64,000 nt of DNA from Pseudobacillus wudalianchiensis (GCF_001685015.1 NZ_MAYT01000032.1:83025-147024); one strand, 5' to 3'. Shown: positions 45,558 through 53,790, counted from the stretch's first letter. The notes: a model not told the origin generated them from the sequence alone. Made by a program: numbers and translations.

Positions 45558-47051
45558 TTGGACAGTCATCAGAAGCGAAAAATTGTCCAAAGTGTGCCGC
45601 AGAAAGGGTTTTTTGGTCAACCTAAAGGGTTGTTTACACTATTTTTCACAGAGTTTTGGGAGCGCTTTTCATACTACGGAATGAGAGCGATCTTGCTTTA
45701 TTATATGTATTACGAAGTAACAAAAGGCGGTCTGGGCCTTGATCAAGGAACGGCTGCTTCAATCATGGCCATTTATGGTTCACTCGTTTATATGTCAGGG
45801 ATTATTGGGGGCTGGCTGGCAGACAGACTGCTTGGAACGTCTAAGACGGTATTCTATGGCGGTGTGCTCATCATGCTTGGTCATATCGTTCTTGCCTTAC
45901 CTGCTGGTGTAAGCGCATTATTTATCTCTATGGCATTAATTGTTATCGGTACGGGTCTTTTAAAGCCAAACGTATCAAGTATTGTCGGCGACCTTTATTC
46001 CGATGAAGATCCGCGCCGTGATTCTGGATTTAGTATCTTTTACATGGGGATCAATGCGGGAGCCCTTATTGCACCGTTAATTGTCGGAACAGTCGGTCAG
46101 CAATATAACTTCCATCTTGGCTTCAGTTTGGCCGCCGTCGGAATGCTGCTTGGTCTTATTGTGTTTATGATAACGAAGAAGAAAAACCTTGGTTTAGCAG
46201 GAACTTATGTACCAAATCCGTTAACTGGTGAGGAAAAGAAGAAAGTCTTCAGCCGTCTTGGTATTGGCGCTCTTTTAATTGTGATTTTAGGTGCTGTTAG
46301 TATTTCAACAGGCTTATTGACAATCGACCGTTTTATTTTCATGGTTAGTATTTTGGGTATTGTGATTCCAGCTGTTTACTTCCTTGTGATGTACCGCAGC
46401 TCTAAAACAACCGAAGTGGAGCGTTCTCGCCTGCTTGCCTACATTCCGCTCTTTATTGCAGCGATGATGTTCTGGGCGATTCAGGAACAGGGCTCTATTA
46501 TCTTGGCAAGATATGCCGATGAACGTACCCAATTAAGTTTTGCAGGAATGGAATTACAATCTTCCTGGTTCCAATCATTGAACCCGTTGTTTATTGTAGC
46601 GCTTGCTCCTGTTTTTGCTTGGTTGTGGGTAAAGCTTGGCAACCGTCAGCCGACGACTCCGCGAAAATTCTCGCTCGGTTTATTATTTGCCGGTTTGTCC
46701 TTTATTGTTATGATCGTACCTGCGTACGTAAATGGAACGGAAACACTCGTGAACCCAATGTGGCTTGTGCTAAGTTTCTTCCTCGTTGTGCTTGGTGAGC
46801 TGTGTTTGTCTCCTGTTGGTCTTTCAGCCACAACAAAGCTCGCTCCATCTGCTTTTACGGCACAAACGATGAGCTTATGGTTCTTAACGAATGCTTCCGC
46901 GCAAGCAATCAATGCGCAAATCGTCCGCTTTTACGCCCCGGAAACAGAGATCATTTACTTCGGCGTTATCGGCGGTATTTCCATCATTCTCGGATTAATC
47001 CTTTATTTTGTTTCGCCAAAAATTCATGGAATGATGAAAGGCGTTAACTAA
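45558..47051 (+). CDS. POT family di-/tripeptide transporter
   Basis: A 497-aa proton-coupled oligopeptide transporter. FTEFWERFSYYGMRAILLYY carries the ExxERFxYYG proton-site motif, and about 14 hydrophobic helices are expected. It imports di- and tripeptides; Bacillus YclF and lactococcal DtpT are of this kind. TTG 45558 lies behind AGAGGGGAG. Its own promoter and terminator are present. Confidence 0.93.
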   Translation: MDSHQKRKIVQSVPQKGFFGQPKGLFTLFFTEFWERFSYYGMRAILLYYMYYEVTKGGLGLDQGTAASIMAIYGSLVYMSGIIGGWLADRLLGTSKTVFYGGVLIMLGHIVLALPAGVSALFISMALIVIGTGLLKPNVSSIVGDLYSDEDPRRDSGFSIFYMGINAGALIAPLIVGTVGQQYNFHLGFSLAAVGMLLGLIVFMITKKKNLGLAGTYVPNPLTGEEKKKVFSRLGIGALLIVILGAVSISTGLLTIDRFIFMVSILGIVIPAVYFLVMYRSSKTTEVERSRLLAYIPLFIAAMMFWAIQEQGSIILARYADERTQLSFAGMELQSSWFQSLNPLFIVALAPVFAWLWVKLGNRQPTTPRKFSLGLLFAGLSFIVMIVPAYVNGTETLVNPMWLVLSFFLVVLGELCLSPVGLSATTKLAPSAFTAQTMSLWFLTNASAQAINAQIVRFYAPETEIIYFGVIGGISIILGLILYFVSPKIHGMMKGVN

Positions 47052-47080
47052 TTAGGGGCGATCCCGCTGCTTTAAAGTGT

Positions 47081-47125
47081 TAAAAAGCCATTTGCTAGTT
47101 TGACTAGCAAATGGCTTTTTTTGTA
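47081..47125. terminator. Terminator after POT gene
   Basis: Stem AAAAAGCCATTTGCTAGT / ACTAGCAAATGGCTTTTT with a three-base loop. Confidence 0.95.
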
Positions 47126-47175
47126 TTTCTTTTGTTATAGTAGAGGAAAGAGAGCGTGATAACGAGGTGAGTGAA

Positions 47176-48387
47176 GTGACAGAGAAGCTGTTTTATGAGG
47201 ATGCCGATATTCAGACTTTCACTGCCCACGTAGTGGAAAAAGGGATGGATGAAGAAGGACGGAAGTTTGTCGTTTTGGATAGAACGGCTTTTTATCCGGA
47301 AGGCGGCGGTCAGCCGTATGACACAGGGACGCTTAACGGAGTGCGTGTAATAGATGTACAAATCATGGATGGAGTGATCCGCCATTATCTTGAGAGAGAG
47401 ATGGAGGATGAAAAAGTAAACGGCCGGATCGATTGGAACCGCCGTTATGACCATATGCAGCAACATGCAGGTCAGCATATTTTATCCGCTGCGTTTGAAG
47501 AGTTGTTTGGACTCCGTACGACAAGTTTTCATTTAGGAGAAAAAACGGTAACGATCGATTTAGATACCGACTCCTTAACTGACGAGATCCTTCAGCAGGC
47601 AGAAGAAAAAGCTAATGATATTATTTTGGAAAATCGTCCGATCGAAACGGAATGGGTGACGTTAGAAGAGGCTTCCCGCTACCCGTTGAGAAAGGAACTG
47701 GCAGTGACAGGTGATATTCGGCTTGTGATTATTCCAGAATTTGATTATAACGGCTGTGGAGGAACCCACCCCCGCCATACAGGGGAAGTTATGGCGATTA
47801 AGCTTCTGAAGTGGGAGCGGCAGCGCAAACAGGCTCGTCTGGAATTTGTCTGCGGCGGCCGGGTATTAAAGCAGCTTGGAGAAAAGCAAACAGTGATTCG
47901 AGAGCTTTCCCGTCTGCTCAACAGTCCTCAGGAAAAGATGATAGAGGCGGCGAGTCAGCTGCTAGAGGAGAAAAAGGTTCTGCAAATCGCACTCGATGAG
48001 ATGCAGGAGCAATTGCTTGCGCACGAAGCCAATACGTTGCTGCAAAAAGCGGTACATAAAGAAGGATACAAGCTCATCGTGAAGGTGTTTCAAAACCGGT
48101 CCATACAGGAGCTGCAAAAGCTCGCTCGGCTGACAACTGAATCTAACATGGCTGTTGTTGTGATTTTTGTGGCTGAACAAGAAGACAAGCTCCAGCTAAC
48201 AGCGGCCCGCGGAAAAGAAGTCAATGAGGTGGATTTGAAGAAAGCGGCGGCCTCCATTTTTCCGCTTATCGAAGGCAAGGGCGGCGGTCAGCCTCACTTT
48301 ATTCAAGGCGGCGGCCAACGAACAATGTCAGGTGAGGAATTAGCAAAGGTGTTCGTGGAAAGCTTATCCCCCACTTCAGGCTGTTGA
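47176..48387 (+). CDS. Alanyl-tRNA editing protein AlaX-L
   Basis: A 403-aa free-standing editing protein that deacylates mischarged Ser- or Gly-tRNA(Ala). The N-terminal part has the AlaRS-type beta-barrel (FYPEGGGQPYDTG); the editing zinc site is QQHAGQHIL plus CGGTHPRHTGE. The C-terminal DHHA1 domain with GKGGGQPHFIQGGG makes it the long form. GTG 47176 is preferred, with GAGGTGA five bases upstream, over GTG 47167, which lies inside that site. Confidence 0.9.
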   Translation: MTEKLFYEDADIQTFTAHVVEKGMDEEGRKFVVLDRTAFYPEGGGQPYDTGTLNGVRVIDVQIMDGVIRHYLEREMEDEKVNGRIDWNRRYDHMQQHAGQHILSAAFEELFGLRTTSFHLGEKTVTIDLDTDSLTDEILQQAEEKANDIILENRPIETEWVTLEEASRYPLRKELAVTGDIRLVIIPEFDYNGCGGTHPRHTGEVMAIKLLKWERQRKQARLEFVCGGRVLKQLGEKQTVIRELSRLLNSPQEKMIEAASQLLEEKKVLQIALDEMQEQLLAHEANTLLQKAVHKEGYKLIVKVFQNRSIQELQKLARLTTESNMAVVVIFVAEQEDKLQLTAARGKEVNEVDLKKAAASIFPLIEGKGGGQPHFIQGGGQRTMSGEELAKVFVESLSPTSGC

Positions 48388-48489
48388 CAAGCGTTCGCTT
48401 TCATCGTTGCTCGCCTGCCTGCGGTGCTCATGACCCTGATGGTCACTCTGCTCCTCGCCAGGTTTTGCGGCTCGAAAGACAAACGCTTG
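48388..48489. repeat. GC-rich imperfect palindrome, possible structured RNA or dispersed repeat
   Basis: About 102 bases starting right after the alaX stop. Ends CAAGCGTT and AAACGCTTG pair, continuing CGCTTTC / GAAAGAC with a bulge; GCTCGCC and GGCGAG-type blocks and an inner TGACC / GGTCA hairpin can also pair. The base composition is clearly more GC-rich than the surroundings. Not followed by a T-run, so not an ordinary terminator. No ORF here looks real. In 48490-48630 I see nothing else I can name. Confidence 0.55.
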
Positions 48490-48630
48490 CAATCGGCCTG
48501 GTGGTATACAAAGTCTCGTGAAGCTTTCTGCTTTTTCATAAAGCTTCGTTAAAAGGCAACATGGATCAGAGCGCAAATTAACAATCGTATCTAGAACCTT
48601 TATAAAAGAAAGCAAAGGGGAGGGAGATCA

Positions 48631-49617
48631 GTGGTGGATAGGGAAAAAGCTAAACAACTGGCAAGTGAGTTTGCTAGAGAGTATGAGCAGTTGGTGAATG
48701 CGGTAAGCTGGGGAGTTGATAAGCGCCAGCTATTGTCCATCATTGCCCAGTATGCAGCGGCAGGACGGTCATTTTCGGCAAAAGAGTTTTTGCAGCTGTC
48801 TGATCATCTAAAGGCAAATTCAGGCTGGTTTTCAGGATTGAAAGGCTCCTTTAACTATTCAGTTACGGCTCTATTGATAACAGGGTTTGATGATCCGTAT
48901 AAGGGATTTGAGGACATGCAGAAAAGTTATCAACTGCTGGTCGAGACGGGGTTTCGGAAAACGATATTTACTTATATTACGGCTATTACCTTAATCGCAA
49001 CGGTGGAAGCTGGCGAGGAACGAAAAAAAGTTGCCGTGCAGGCAAAGGAAGTTTATGAAAAAATGAAAAAACACCATTATTTTTTAACTTCCCATGACGA
49101 CTATCCGCTGTCTGTTTTGCTGGCCCAGCAAGAGCAGAGTGAATTGATAGAGAAAATTGAGTTTTATTATACAGAATTAAGTAAAGGGCCGTTTCGAAAA
49201 GGAAACGACTTGCAATTGTTATCTCACATTCTTGCACAAAGTGCCAATCATGATAGAGAAAGGATCGTTGAACGAGCCATTCGTTGGTTTGAAGCACTTC
49301 GCAGCTCAGGATTGAAAGTGAAGGGTCTTCACTATCCGTTAATAGGATTGCTTGTATTAGTCGATTCACCTGAAAGGCTAATCGGAGAAATATTCGTCCT
49401 AACGGAGGTATTCAATCAAGAAAAGCTCTTTAAATGGTATAAAGATATGGGCTTATTAATTGCAGGGCAGATCATCGTGCGACAAAAAACAACTAGCGAT
49501 ACAGCGGCTTCCACAAGCTTGGCGGTCTCGATTGAAGCACTGCTGCAGGCCCAGCAGGCGGCCATGACTGCGGCTATTTCAGCTGGAGCGGCCGCTGCTG
49601 TTTCTTCAGGTGAATAA
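48631..49617 (+). CDS. DUF4003 family protein
   Basis: A 328-aa, mainly helical, soluble protein matching the DUF4003 family of Bacillaceae (LITGFDDPYKGFEDMQKSYQ, FRKTIFTYITAITL, then a conserved HYPLIGLLVLVD). The C-terminus is Ala-rich (AAISAGAAAAVSSGE), as usual for this family. Function unknown. GTG 48631 or GTG 48634 fits the RBS GGGGAGGGAG. Confidence 0.82.
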   Translation: MVDREKAKQLASEFAREYEQLVNAVSWGVDKRQLLSIIAQYAAAGRSFSAKEFLQLSDHLKANSGWFSGLKGSFNYSVTALLITGFDDPYKGFEDMQKSYQLLVETGFRKTIFTYITAITLIATVEAGEERKKVAVQAKEVYEKMKKHHYFLTSHDDYPLSVLLAQQEQSELIEKIEFYYTELSKGPFRKGNDLQLLSHILAQSANHDRERIVERAIRWFEALRSSGLKVKGLHYPLIGLLVLVDSPERLIGEIFVLTEVFNQEKLFKWYKDMGLLIAGQIIVRQKTTSDTAASTSLAVSIEALLQAQQAAMTAAISAGAAAAVSSGE

Positions 49618-49625
49618 AAAATTAA

Positions 49626-49654
49626 TTGACAGAAAAGTTAATCACCTGTAAGAT
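49626..49654 (+). promoter_or_regulatory. Sigma-A promoter of the structured leader
   Basis: TTGACA, a 17-base spacer and TAAGAT. Transcription would start about 230 bases before the next start codon. Confidence 0.7.
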
Positions 49655-49660
49655 AAGGGT

Positions 49661-49852
49661 ATTAAATGAATAGTAAGCGGGCATGGAAAGTCACTTCTAT
49701 AAAGACTTCCTCTTTATGATCAAGTGAAATGGCCATTCTGCTGTAATATACGTAGAAACTGTCAAATCTGCTTTAGTCTCAAGAAAAGGAGACAAGGGCG
49801 CAGATTAAGCCAGTAATATCTTCTGTTATAGGGATATTGCTGGCTTTTTTCC
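49661..49852 (+). ncRNA. Structured 5' leader with intrinsic terminator (candidate cis-regulatory RNA)
   Basis: Three paired elements follow the promoter. First, a long arm: AGCGGGCATGG (49676-49686) with CCATTCTGCT (49733-49742), containing CACTT / AAGTG and ATAAAGA / TCTTTAT. Second, AATCTGC (49765) / GCAGATT (49800), with GTCTC / GAGAC inside. Third, a terminator AGCCAGTAATATC / GATATTGCTGGCT (49808-49845) with a T-run. The start codon lies 45 bases after the T-run, so the RNA can switch the downstream peptide gene on or off. I do not recognise a known riboswitch class in it. Confidence 0.6.
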
Positions 49853-49894
49853 GTTTCACTTTCCATCATAAAAATTCGAGGAGGGAAAAGAAAC

Positions 49895-50002
49895 ATGTGT
49901 AAAAAAACGGGTTGTGGAAAATGTAAAGACTGTCCAATGTTAGCTGCTCAAGAAAGAAAAGCTCAAAGGAAATTAGCTGCTTTAAAAAATGAATCTAAAT
50001 AA
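49895..50002 (+). CDS. Cys-rich 35-aa peptide
   Basis: The ORF follows a strong RBS (AGGAGGG). The product has Cys at positions 2, 7, 10 and 13 (CKKTGCGKCKDCP) and then a basic, Ala/Lys/Arg-rich helix. The Cys spacing suggests metal or Fe-S binding or redox switching. Family not recognised. It is the only gene served by the structured leader upstream; a hairpin (50025-50054) follows. Next to it lies the GntR-lhgO-glaH cluster, but no direct link is visible. Confidence 0.65.
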   Translation: MCKKTGCGKCKDCPMLAAQERKAQRKLAALKNESK

Positions 50003-50023
50003 TTGTATCCAATATTGCTTAAA

Positions 50024-50056
50024 ACAGTCACCTCTCTTTAGGAGGTGGCTATTATT
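50024..50056 (+). terminator. Weak terminator-like hairpin
   Basis: Stem GTCACCTC / GAGGTGGC with a six-base loop and an imperfect T-rich tail (TATTATTTAT). Confidence 0.55.
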
Positions 50057-50130
50057 TATCTCTTTGTTTCCTTGTATTAAAAGCATTTATAAAATATTCT
50101 TGCAATTCTATAATTTCTATGATAAATTTT

Positions 50131-50158
50131 TTGTATCCAATATCCAATGTGGATGAGG
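50131..50158 (+). promoter_or_regulatory. Candidate GntR operator region
   Basis: TTGTATCCAATAT (50131-50143) recurs at 50003-50015, and ATCCAATGTGGAT lies beside it. The TTG-N4-CAA layout suits an FCD-type GntR protein such as the one encoded at 50185. Speculative. Confidence 0.35.
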
Positions 50159-50184
50159 TTAATTTTTAATCAGGGGGTCCATTT

Positions 50185-50868
50185 ATGAAATTTCAGCCCT
50201 CGAAGGACAAAACAACTGTCGTTAGTTATGTAACAAAAAACTTAAGACAGGCCATTTTAAATGGAACATTTAAGAAGGGAGAGAGGCTGATCCAGGAAGA
50301 TTGGGCGAATACATTAAATGTTAGCCGGATGCCGATCCGGGAAGCGCTGGCCCAACTTCAAACTGAGGGACTGGTGAAGCTTGTTCCGCATAAGGGAGCA
50401 ATCGTCACTCCAATTACAAAAGAAGACATTGAAGAAATTTATCATTTAAGGTCTTATTTAGAAGGGCTAGCTGTTGAAAAATCCCTTCCTTTTTTAACAG
50501 AAGAGGATAAGCGGGAATTGAGGGAAACAGTAGAAAAAATGGAAGCCCTGCAACTGACAGATGAAACGAATGACACCTATATTGCTTTAAATGAGAACTT
50601 TCATAAATTGCTGCGAAAAGGGTGTCCGTGGTCCAGATTAACAAAAGCGGTGGAAAACCTGGGGATCTCTCCAATTGCCCCTAGTTTGCTTGCAGACTAC
50701 TACTCAGAAACGCAACGAGAACATCGGTTTATTTATGAAGCGGCTGTCAGAAATGATCCTGCTGAGCTTCGGGCTGCAGTAGAATACCATCTTTTACGAA
50801 CAAAAAATAATTTGATTTCCTACATGGCTGATTTAGAGTCGGCCGATGAGAAGTCATCCAAACATTAA
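50185..50868 (+). CDS. GntR family (FCD) regulator, GlaR/CsiR-like
   Basis: A 227-aa regulator: winged helix (RLIQEDWANTLNVSRMPIREALAQLQTEGLV) in the first 75 residues and an FCD effector domain with the conserved Asp/His metal-ligand pattern (NENFHKLLRKG, HRFIYEAAVRND, YHLLRTKNN). It is first in a unit with lhgO and near glaH, like E. coli csiR/glaR, whose product represses the glutarate operon and responds to glutarate. The effector is inferred from context. RBS AGGGGG. Confidence 0.82.
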   Translation: MKFQPSKDKTTVVSYVTKNLRQAILNGTFKKGERLIQEDWANTLNVSRMPIREALAQLQTEGLVKLVPHKGAIVTPITKEDIEEIYHLRSYLEGLAVEKSLPFLTEEDKRELRETVEKMEALQLTDETNDTYIALNENFHKLLRKGCPWSRLTKAVENLGISPIAPSLLADYYSETQREHRFIYEAAVRNDPAELRAAVEYHLLRTKNNLISYMADLESADEKSSKH

Positions 50869-50897
50869 AAATAGACAATAATAAAGGGGAAGATACC

Positions 50898-52112
50898 ATG
50901 TACGACTTCGCTATCGTCGGCGGTGGAATCGTTGGATTGTCTACCGCAAAAGCTTTATATGAACGTTATCCAAATGCAAAGGTTCTTTTAGTGGAGAAAG
51001 AAGCTGAATTAGCAGCCCATCAAACTGGTCACAATAGTGGGGTTATTCATTCAGGTATTTACTACAAGCCGGGAAGCTATAAAGCTCGCTTTGCTCGCCA
51101 AGGCAGCAAATCTATGACTGAGTTTTGTAAGCAGTATGATATTGAGCATGATATTTGCGGGAAAGTAATCGTCGCAACGAAAGATGAAGAACTTCCACTT
51201 TTAGATAACCTCTATAAGCGCGGTTTGGAAAATCAGTTGGATGTAACAAAAATCAGCAAAGAAGAATTAAAAGAGATTGAACCGCATGTAAACGGAAAAG
51301 CAGCGATTAAAGTAGCGGCTGCCGGTATCGTGAACTACAAGCAAGTAACGGAAAAGTTTGCTGAGATTGTGCAAGAAAAAGGTGCAGACATTCGTCTTAA
51401 CACAAAAGTTGAAAATATTCATGAATCAAATGATGGCATTACAATTGAAACGAATAAAGGTTCATTTAAAGCAAGATTTTTAATCAACTGTGCCGGACTG
51501 CACAGTGACCGGGTTACGAAGCTTGCGGGTTATAAGACAGATGTCAAAATCATTCCGTTCCGCGGGGAGTACTATAAGCTCATCCCTGAAAAAAGACATT
51601 TAGTCAAAAACTTGATTTACCCAGTTCCAAATCCAAAGTTTCCTTTCCTCGGTGTTCACTTTACACGCATGATTGGTGGAGAAGTAGATGCCGGACCAAA
51701 TGCTGTTCTCAGCTTTAAGCGGGAAGGATACAAATTATCCGACTTTAATTTAAAAGATTTTGCGGAAGTAATGGGCTATCCGGGATTCTGGAAGCTTGCC
51801 AGCAAGTTCATGGGAGAAGGACTGGAAGAGATGGCTCGTTCTGTCAGCAAGGCGAAATTCGTAGCAAGTCTCCAGGAGTTAATTCCAGAAATTCAATCAG
51901 AAGACTTAGTGCCAGGACCAGCAGGTGTACGCGCTCAGGCTGTTAAAACAGACGGCGGCTTCGTTGATGACTTCCATATGATCAATGGAGAAAACAGCAT
52001 TCATGTTTGTAATGCGCCATCACCAGCGGCAACGGCTTCGATTGAAATTGGAAAAGAAATTGTCAGCCAGATTGCTGAACAGCACCATTTAACAAGCGCA
52101 ATTAGCTCGTAA
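50898..52112 (+). CDS. lhgO: L-2-hydroxyglutarate oxidase/dehydrogenase
   Basis: A 404-aa FAD-dependent DAO-family enzyme: N-terminal FAD motif FAIVGGGIVGLSTAKAL, HQTGHNSGVIHSGIYYKPGSYKA (family hallmark, seen in parts) and a C-terminal GPAGVRAQAV block. It oxidises L-2-hydroxyglutarate to 2-oxoglutarate; in E. coli electrons go to the membrane quinone pool. It follows the GntR gene by 29 bases and precedes a DUF3870 gene. With glaH it completes glutarate to 2-oxoglutarate. Confidence 0.93.
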   Translation: MYDFAIVGGGIVGLSTAKALYERYPNAKVLLVEKEAELAAHQTGHNSGVIHSGIYYKPGSYKARFARQGSKSMTEFCKQYDIEHDICGKVIVATKDEELPLLDNLYKRGLENQLDVTKISKEELKEIEPHVNGKAAIKVAAAGIVNYKQVTEKFAEIVQEKGADIRLNTKVENIHESNDGITIETNKGSFKARFLINCAGLHSDRVTKLAGYKTDVKIIPFRGEYYKLIPEKRHLVKNLIYPVPNPKFPFLGVHFTRMIGGEVDAGPNAVLSFKREGYKLSDFNLKDFAEVMGYPGFWKLASKFMGEGLEEMARSVSKAKFVASLQELIPEIQSEDLVPGPAGVRAQAVKTDGGFVDDFHMINGENSIHVCNAPSPAATASIEIGKEIVSQIAEQHHLTSAISS

Positions 52113-52131
52113 GCGGAAAGGGGAATTTTTT

Positions 52132-52458
52132 ATGATTAACTCAAGAGTAATGTTTATCGCAGGACACGCACGTCTGCCGCAAGGAATGGCGGCGAAGAGT
52201 GTGTTTGACACATTAACGATCACCGCAGAAGTAGACACCAAGTATGGAGTGATCATTGAAGCTTCCTGTACGCTGGCAACTGAACATGGCAGAGAATTTA
52301 TCGGACAGCTGTTAAAAGGTGTTAGTTTGAAGGACGGAATTGACGAACCACTCAAACAGCTTCAGCACTACTACAAAGGAAAAGCCGCTAATGCACTCGC
52401 TGCAGCGTTGAACGATCTGCACCTGCATTATCAGCAAGTAGCGAAAAATTCAAAATAA
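52132..52458 (+). CDS. DUF3870 protein
   Basis: A 108-aa soluble protein matching DUF3870 throughout (MFIAGHARLPQGMAAKSVFD, ITAEVDTKYGVIIEASCTLA, HGREFIGQLLKG). One conserved Cys (EASCTLATEHG) stands out. Function unknown; its place directly after lhgO in one transcript suggests a role in hydroxyglutarate or glutarate use. RBS AAAGGGG. Confidence 0.82.
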   Translation: MINSRVMFIAGHARLPQGMAAKSVFDTLTITAEVDTKYGVIIEASCTLATEHGREFIGQLLKGVSLKDGIDEPLKQLQHYYKGKAANALAAALNDLHLHYQQVAKNSK

Positions 52459-52471
52459 ACAAACAAATATA

Positions 52472-52500
52472 TTGACAATTATGTGAAGGCTGCGTATAAT
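52472..52500 (+). promoter_or_regulatory. Consensus sigma-A promoter of glaH
   Basis: TTGACA (52472-52477), exactly 17 bases, TATAAT (52495-52500). A promoter of this strength with a 250-base leader implies control after initiation. Confidence 0.9.
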
Positions 52501-52507
52501 AAAAGTA

Positions 52508-52709
52508 ACCTAGAATTAAATATTCGCCTTATGAAAACAGCCTTTTCAATAAACGCGAATACTATTATAGAACGAATGTTTGAGTTGGAAAATAAAATAA
52601 CAAACTGAAATATTTACTGTGACTCCATTTCCATGGAGCAATGAAGTAATTATTAGCCAGTTTACTATCCTTGGACACAAAGGGAGTAAACTGGCTTTTT
52701 TATTTTTCC
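52508..52709 (+). ncRNA. glaH structured leader with terminator (candidate riboswitch/attenuator)
   Basis: Nested pairings: TATTCGC (52521) / GCGAATA (52555) enclosing GAAAA / TTTTC; GTTTG (52578) / CAAAC (52601); TTACT (52614) / AGTAA (52645) enclosing CTCCA / TGGAG. Then a terminator AGCCAGTTTACT (52655-52666) / AGTAAACTGGCT (52685-52696) with a T-run, 45 bases before the glaH start codon. The hairpin cannot serve the upstream DUF3870 gene alone, because a consensus promoter lies between. No lysine, T-box or other class I know fits. Confidence 0.65.
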
Positions 52710-52754
52710 GCCCAGACAACACCATTATCACGAAATATATAGGAGGAATTATGA

Positions 52755-53696
52755 ATGAGTACTCTAGAAAAACAAGGTAGAAAATTTATCCAAAAAACAG
52801 CAGCTTATGAGGTGAAATCTCATCCGCAAAGCGATCGCTTATACCATATTGAATTGGATCCTAAAGTGATCAGAGAATTTTTGGCGAAAATAAAAGAAGA
52901 AAAAGTTTCTGTTCAGCATTTAGAGTATACGCCTTACGCAAGACTAATCCTTGCTGATTACTTGCTTCAATTAACAGGAAAAGAGTTCCAAGACATTTTA
53001 AGAGGCATCGTTCATGATCGCGAAACAGGCGGTTTTACAATTGGTCTTCAAGAAGAAACACTTGATACAGATGACTATGTTATTTTCTCTACAGCTCTAA
53101 CTCATATTGTGGGGACACCAAATTTTGACTCTATGACAGGGAAATACTATGCAAGATTTACGGTTGCTCATACTGACAATAGTGACTCATACCTTCGTCA
53201 AGCGTACCGCTTGTTCACGCTTCATACAGATGGAACATTCGTTGATGAGCCAACTGATTGGTTGTTAATGATGAAAATGAAAGAGGAAAATGCAGTAGGC
53301 GGCGAGTCCCGTTTGCTTCACTTGGACGATTGGAAAGAGCTTGAGAAGTTTTCAACTCACCCGCTTGCGACTCATAAATTCACGTATAAAGCACCAAACA
53401 GTAAAAATGTTAGCCAGGAAGTACAACGTGCTACATTCTTTAATGACAACAATAAGCCTTGCATTTGCTATATCGACCAGTTCGTTTATCCAGATACAAT
53501 CGATGAAGCAAAATACTTGAAAGAGCTTTCTGATTCTATGGAAAATGATCAAAGTGTTATAGAGTTAAAACTTCCAGTTGGAGATCTTGTTATGTTGAAC
53601 AACTTGTTCTGGTTACATGGCCGCGCTGCATTCGAAGTGAATCCTGAGTTAAACCGTGAACTTTTACGCCAACGCGGAAGATTTGCTGAAATTTAA
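52755..53696 (+). CDS. glaH: Glutarate 2-hydroxylase (CsiD/GlaH)
   Basis: A 313-aa Fe(II)/2-oxoglutarate-dependent dioxygenase. The iron ligands are in LFTLHTDGTF (HxD) and FWLHGRAAF (His), with the 2-oxoglutarate-binding Arg in LLRQRGRF. LLHLDDWKELEKF and PNSKNVSQEV match E. coli CsiD/GlaH closely. It converts glutarate, 2-oxoglutarate and O2 to L-2-hydroxyglutarate, succinate and CO2. AGGAGG lies eight bases before ATG 52755. It is monocistronic: structured leader upstream, terminator downstream. Confidence 0.94.
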   Translation: MSTLEKQGRKFIQKTAAYEVKSHPQSDRLYHIELDPKVIREFLAKIKEEKVSVQHLEYTPYARLILADYLLQLTGKEFQDILRGIVHDRETGGFTIGLQEETLDTDDYVIFSTALTHIVGTPNFDSMTGKYYARFTVAHTDNSDSYLRQAYRLFTLHTDGTFVDEPTDWLLMMKMKEENAVGGESRLLHLDDWKELEKFSTHPLATHKFTYKAPNSKNVSQEVQRATFFNDNNKPCICYIDQFVYPDTIDEAKYLKELSDSMENDQSVIELKLPVGDLVMLNNLFWLHGRAAFEVNPELNRELLRQRGRFAEI

Positions 53697-53715
53697 ATAA
53701 AATAAATAAGTGAAA

Positions 53716-53752
53716 AAGAGAATGCGGAATATAGCCGCATTCTCTTTTTTGT
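53716..53752 (+). terminator. Terminator after glaH
   Basis: Stem GAGAATGCGG / CCGCATTCTC followed by TTTTTT. The 53753-54045 interval then holds the activator-site candidate and the -24/-12 element listed next. Confidence 0.95.
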
Positions 53753-53790
53753 TATATAGAAAAAATGATTGTATGTGGAACAGAATTATT

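Noticed and set aside
52508-52709. Lysine riboswitch or T-box in the glaH leader
   Set aside because: I cannot find the conserved lysine-aptamer core or the T-box sequence (AGGGTGG-type); stems and lengths also do not fit.
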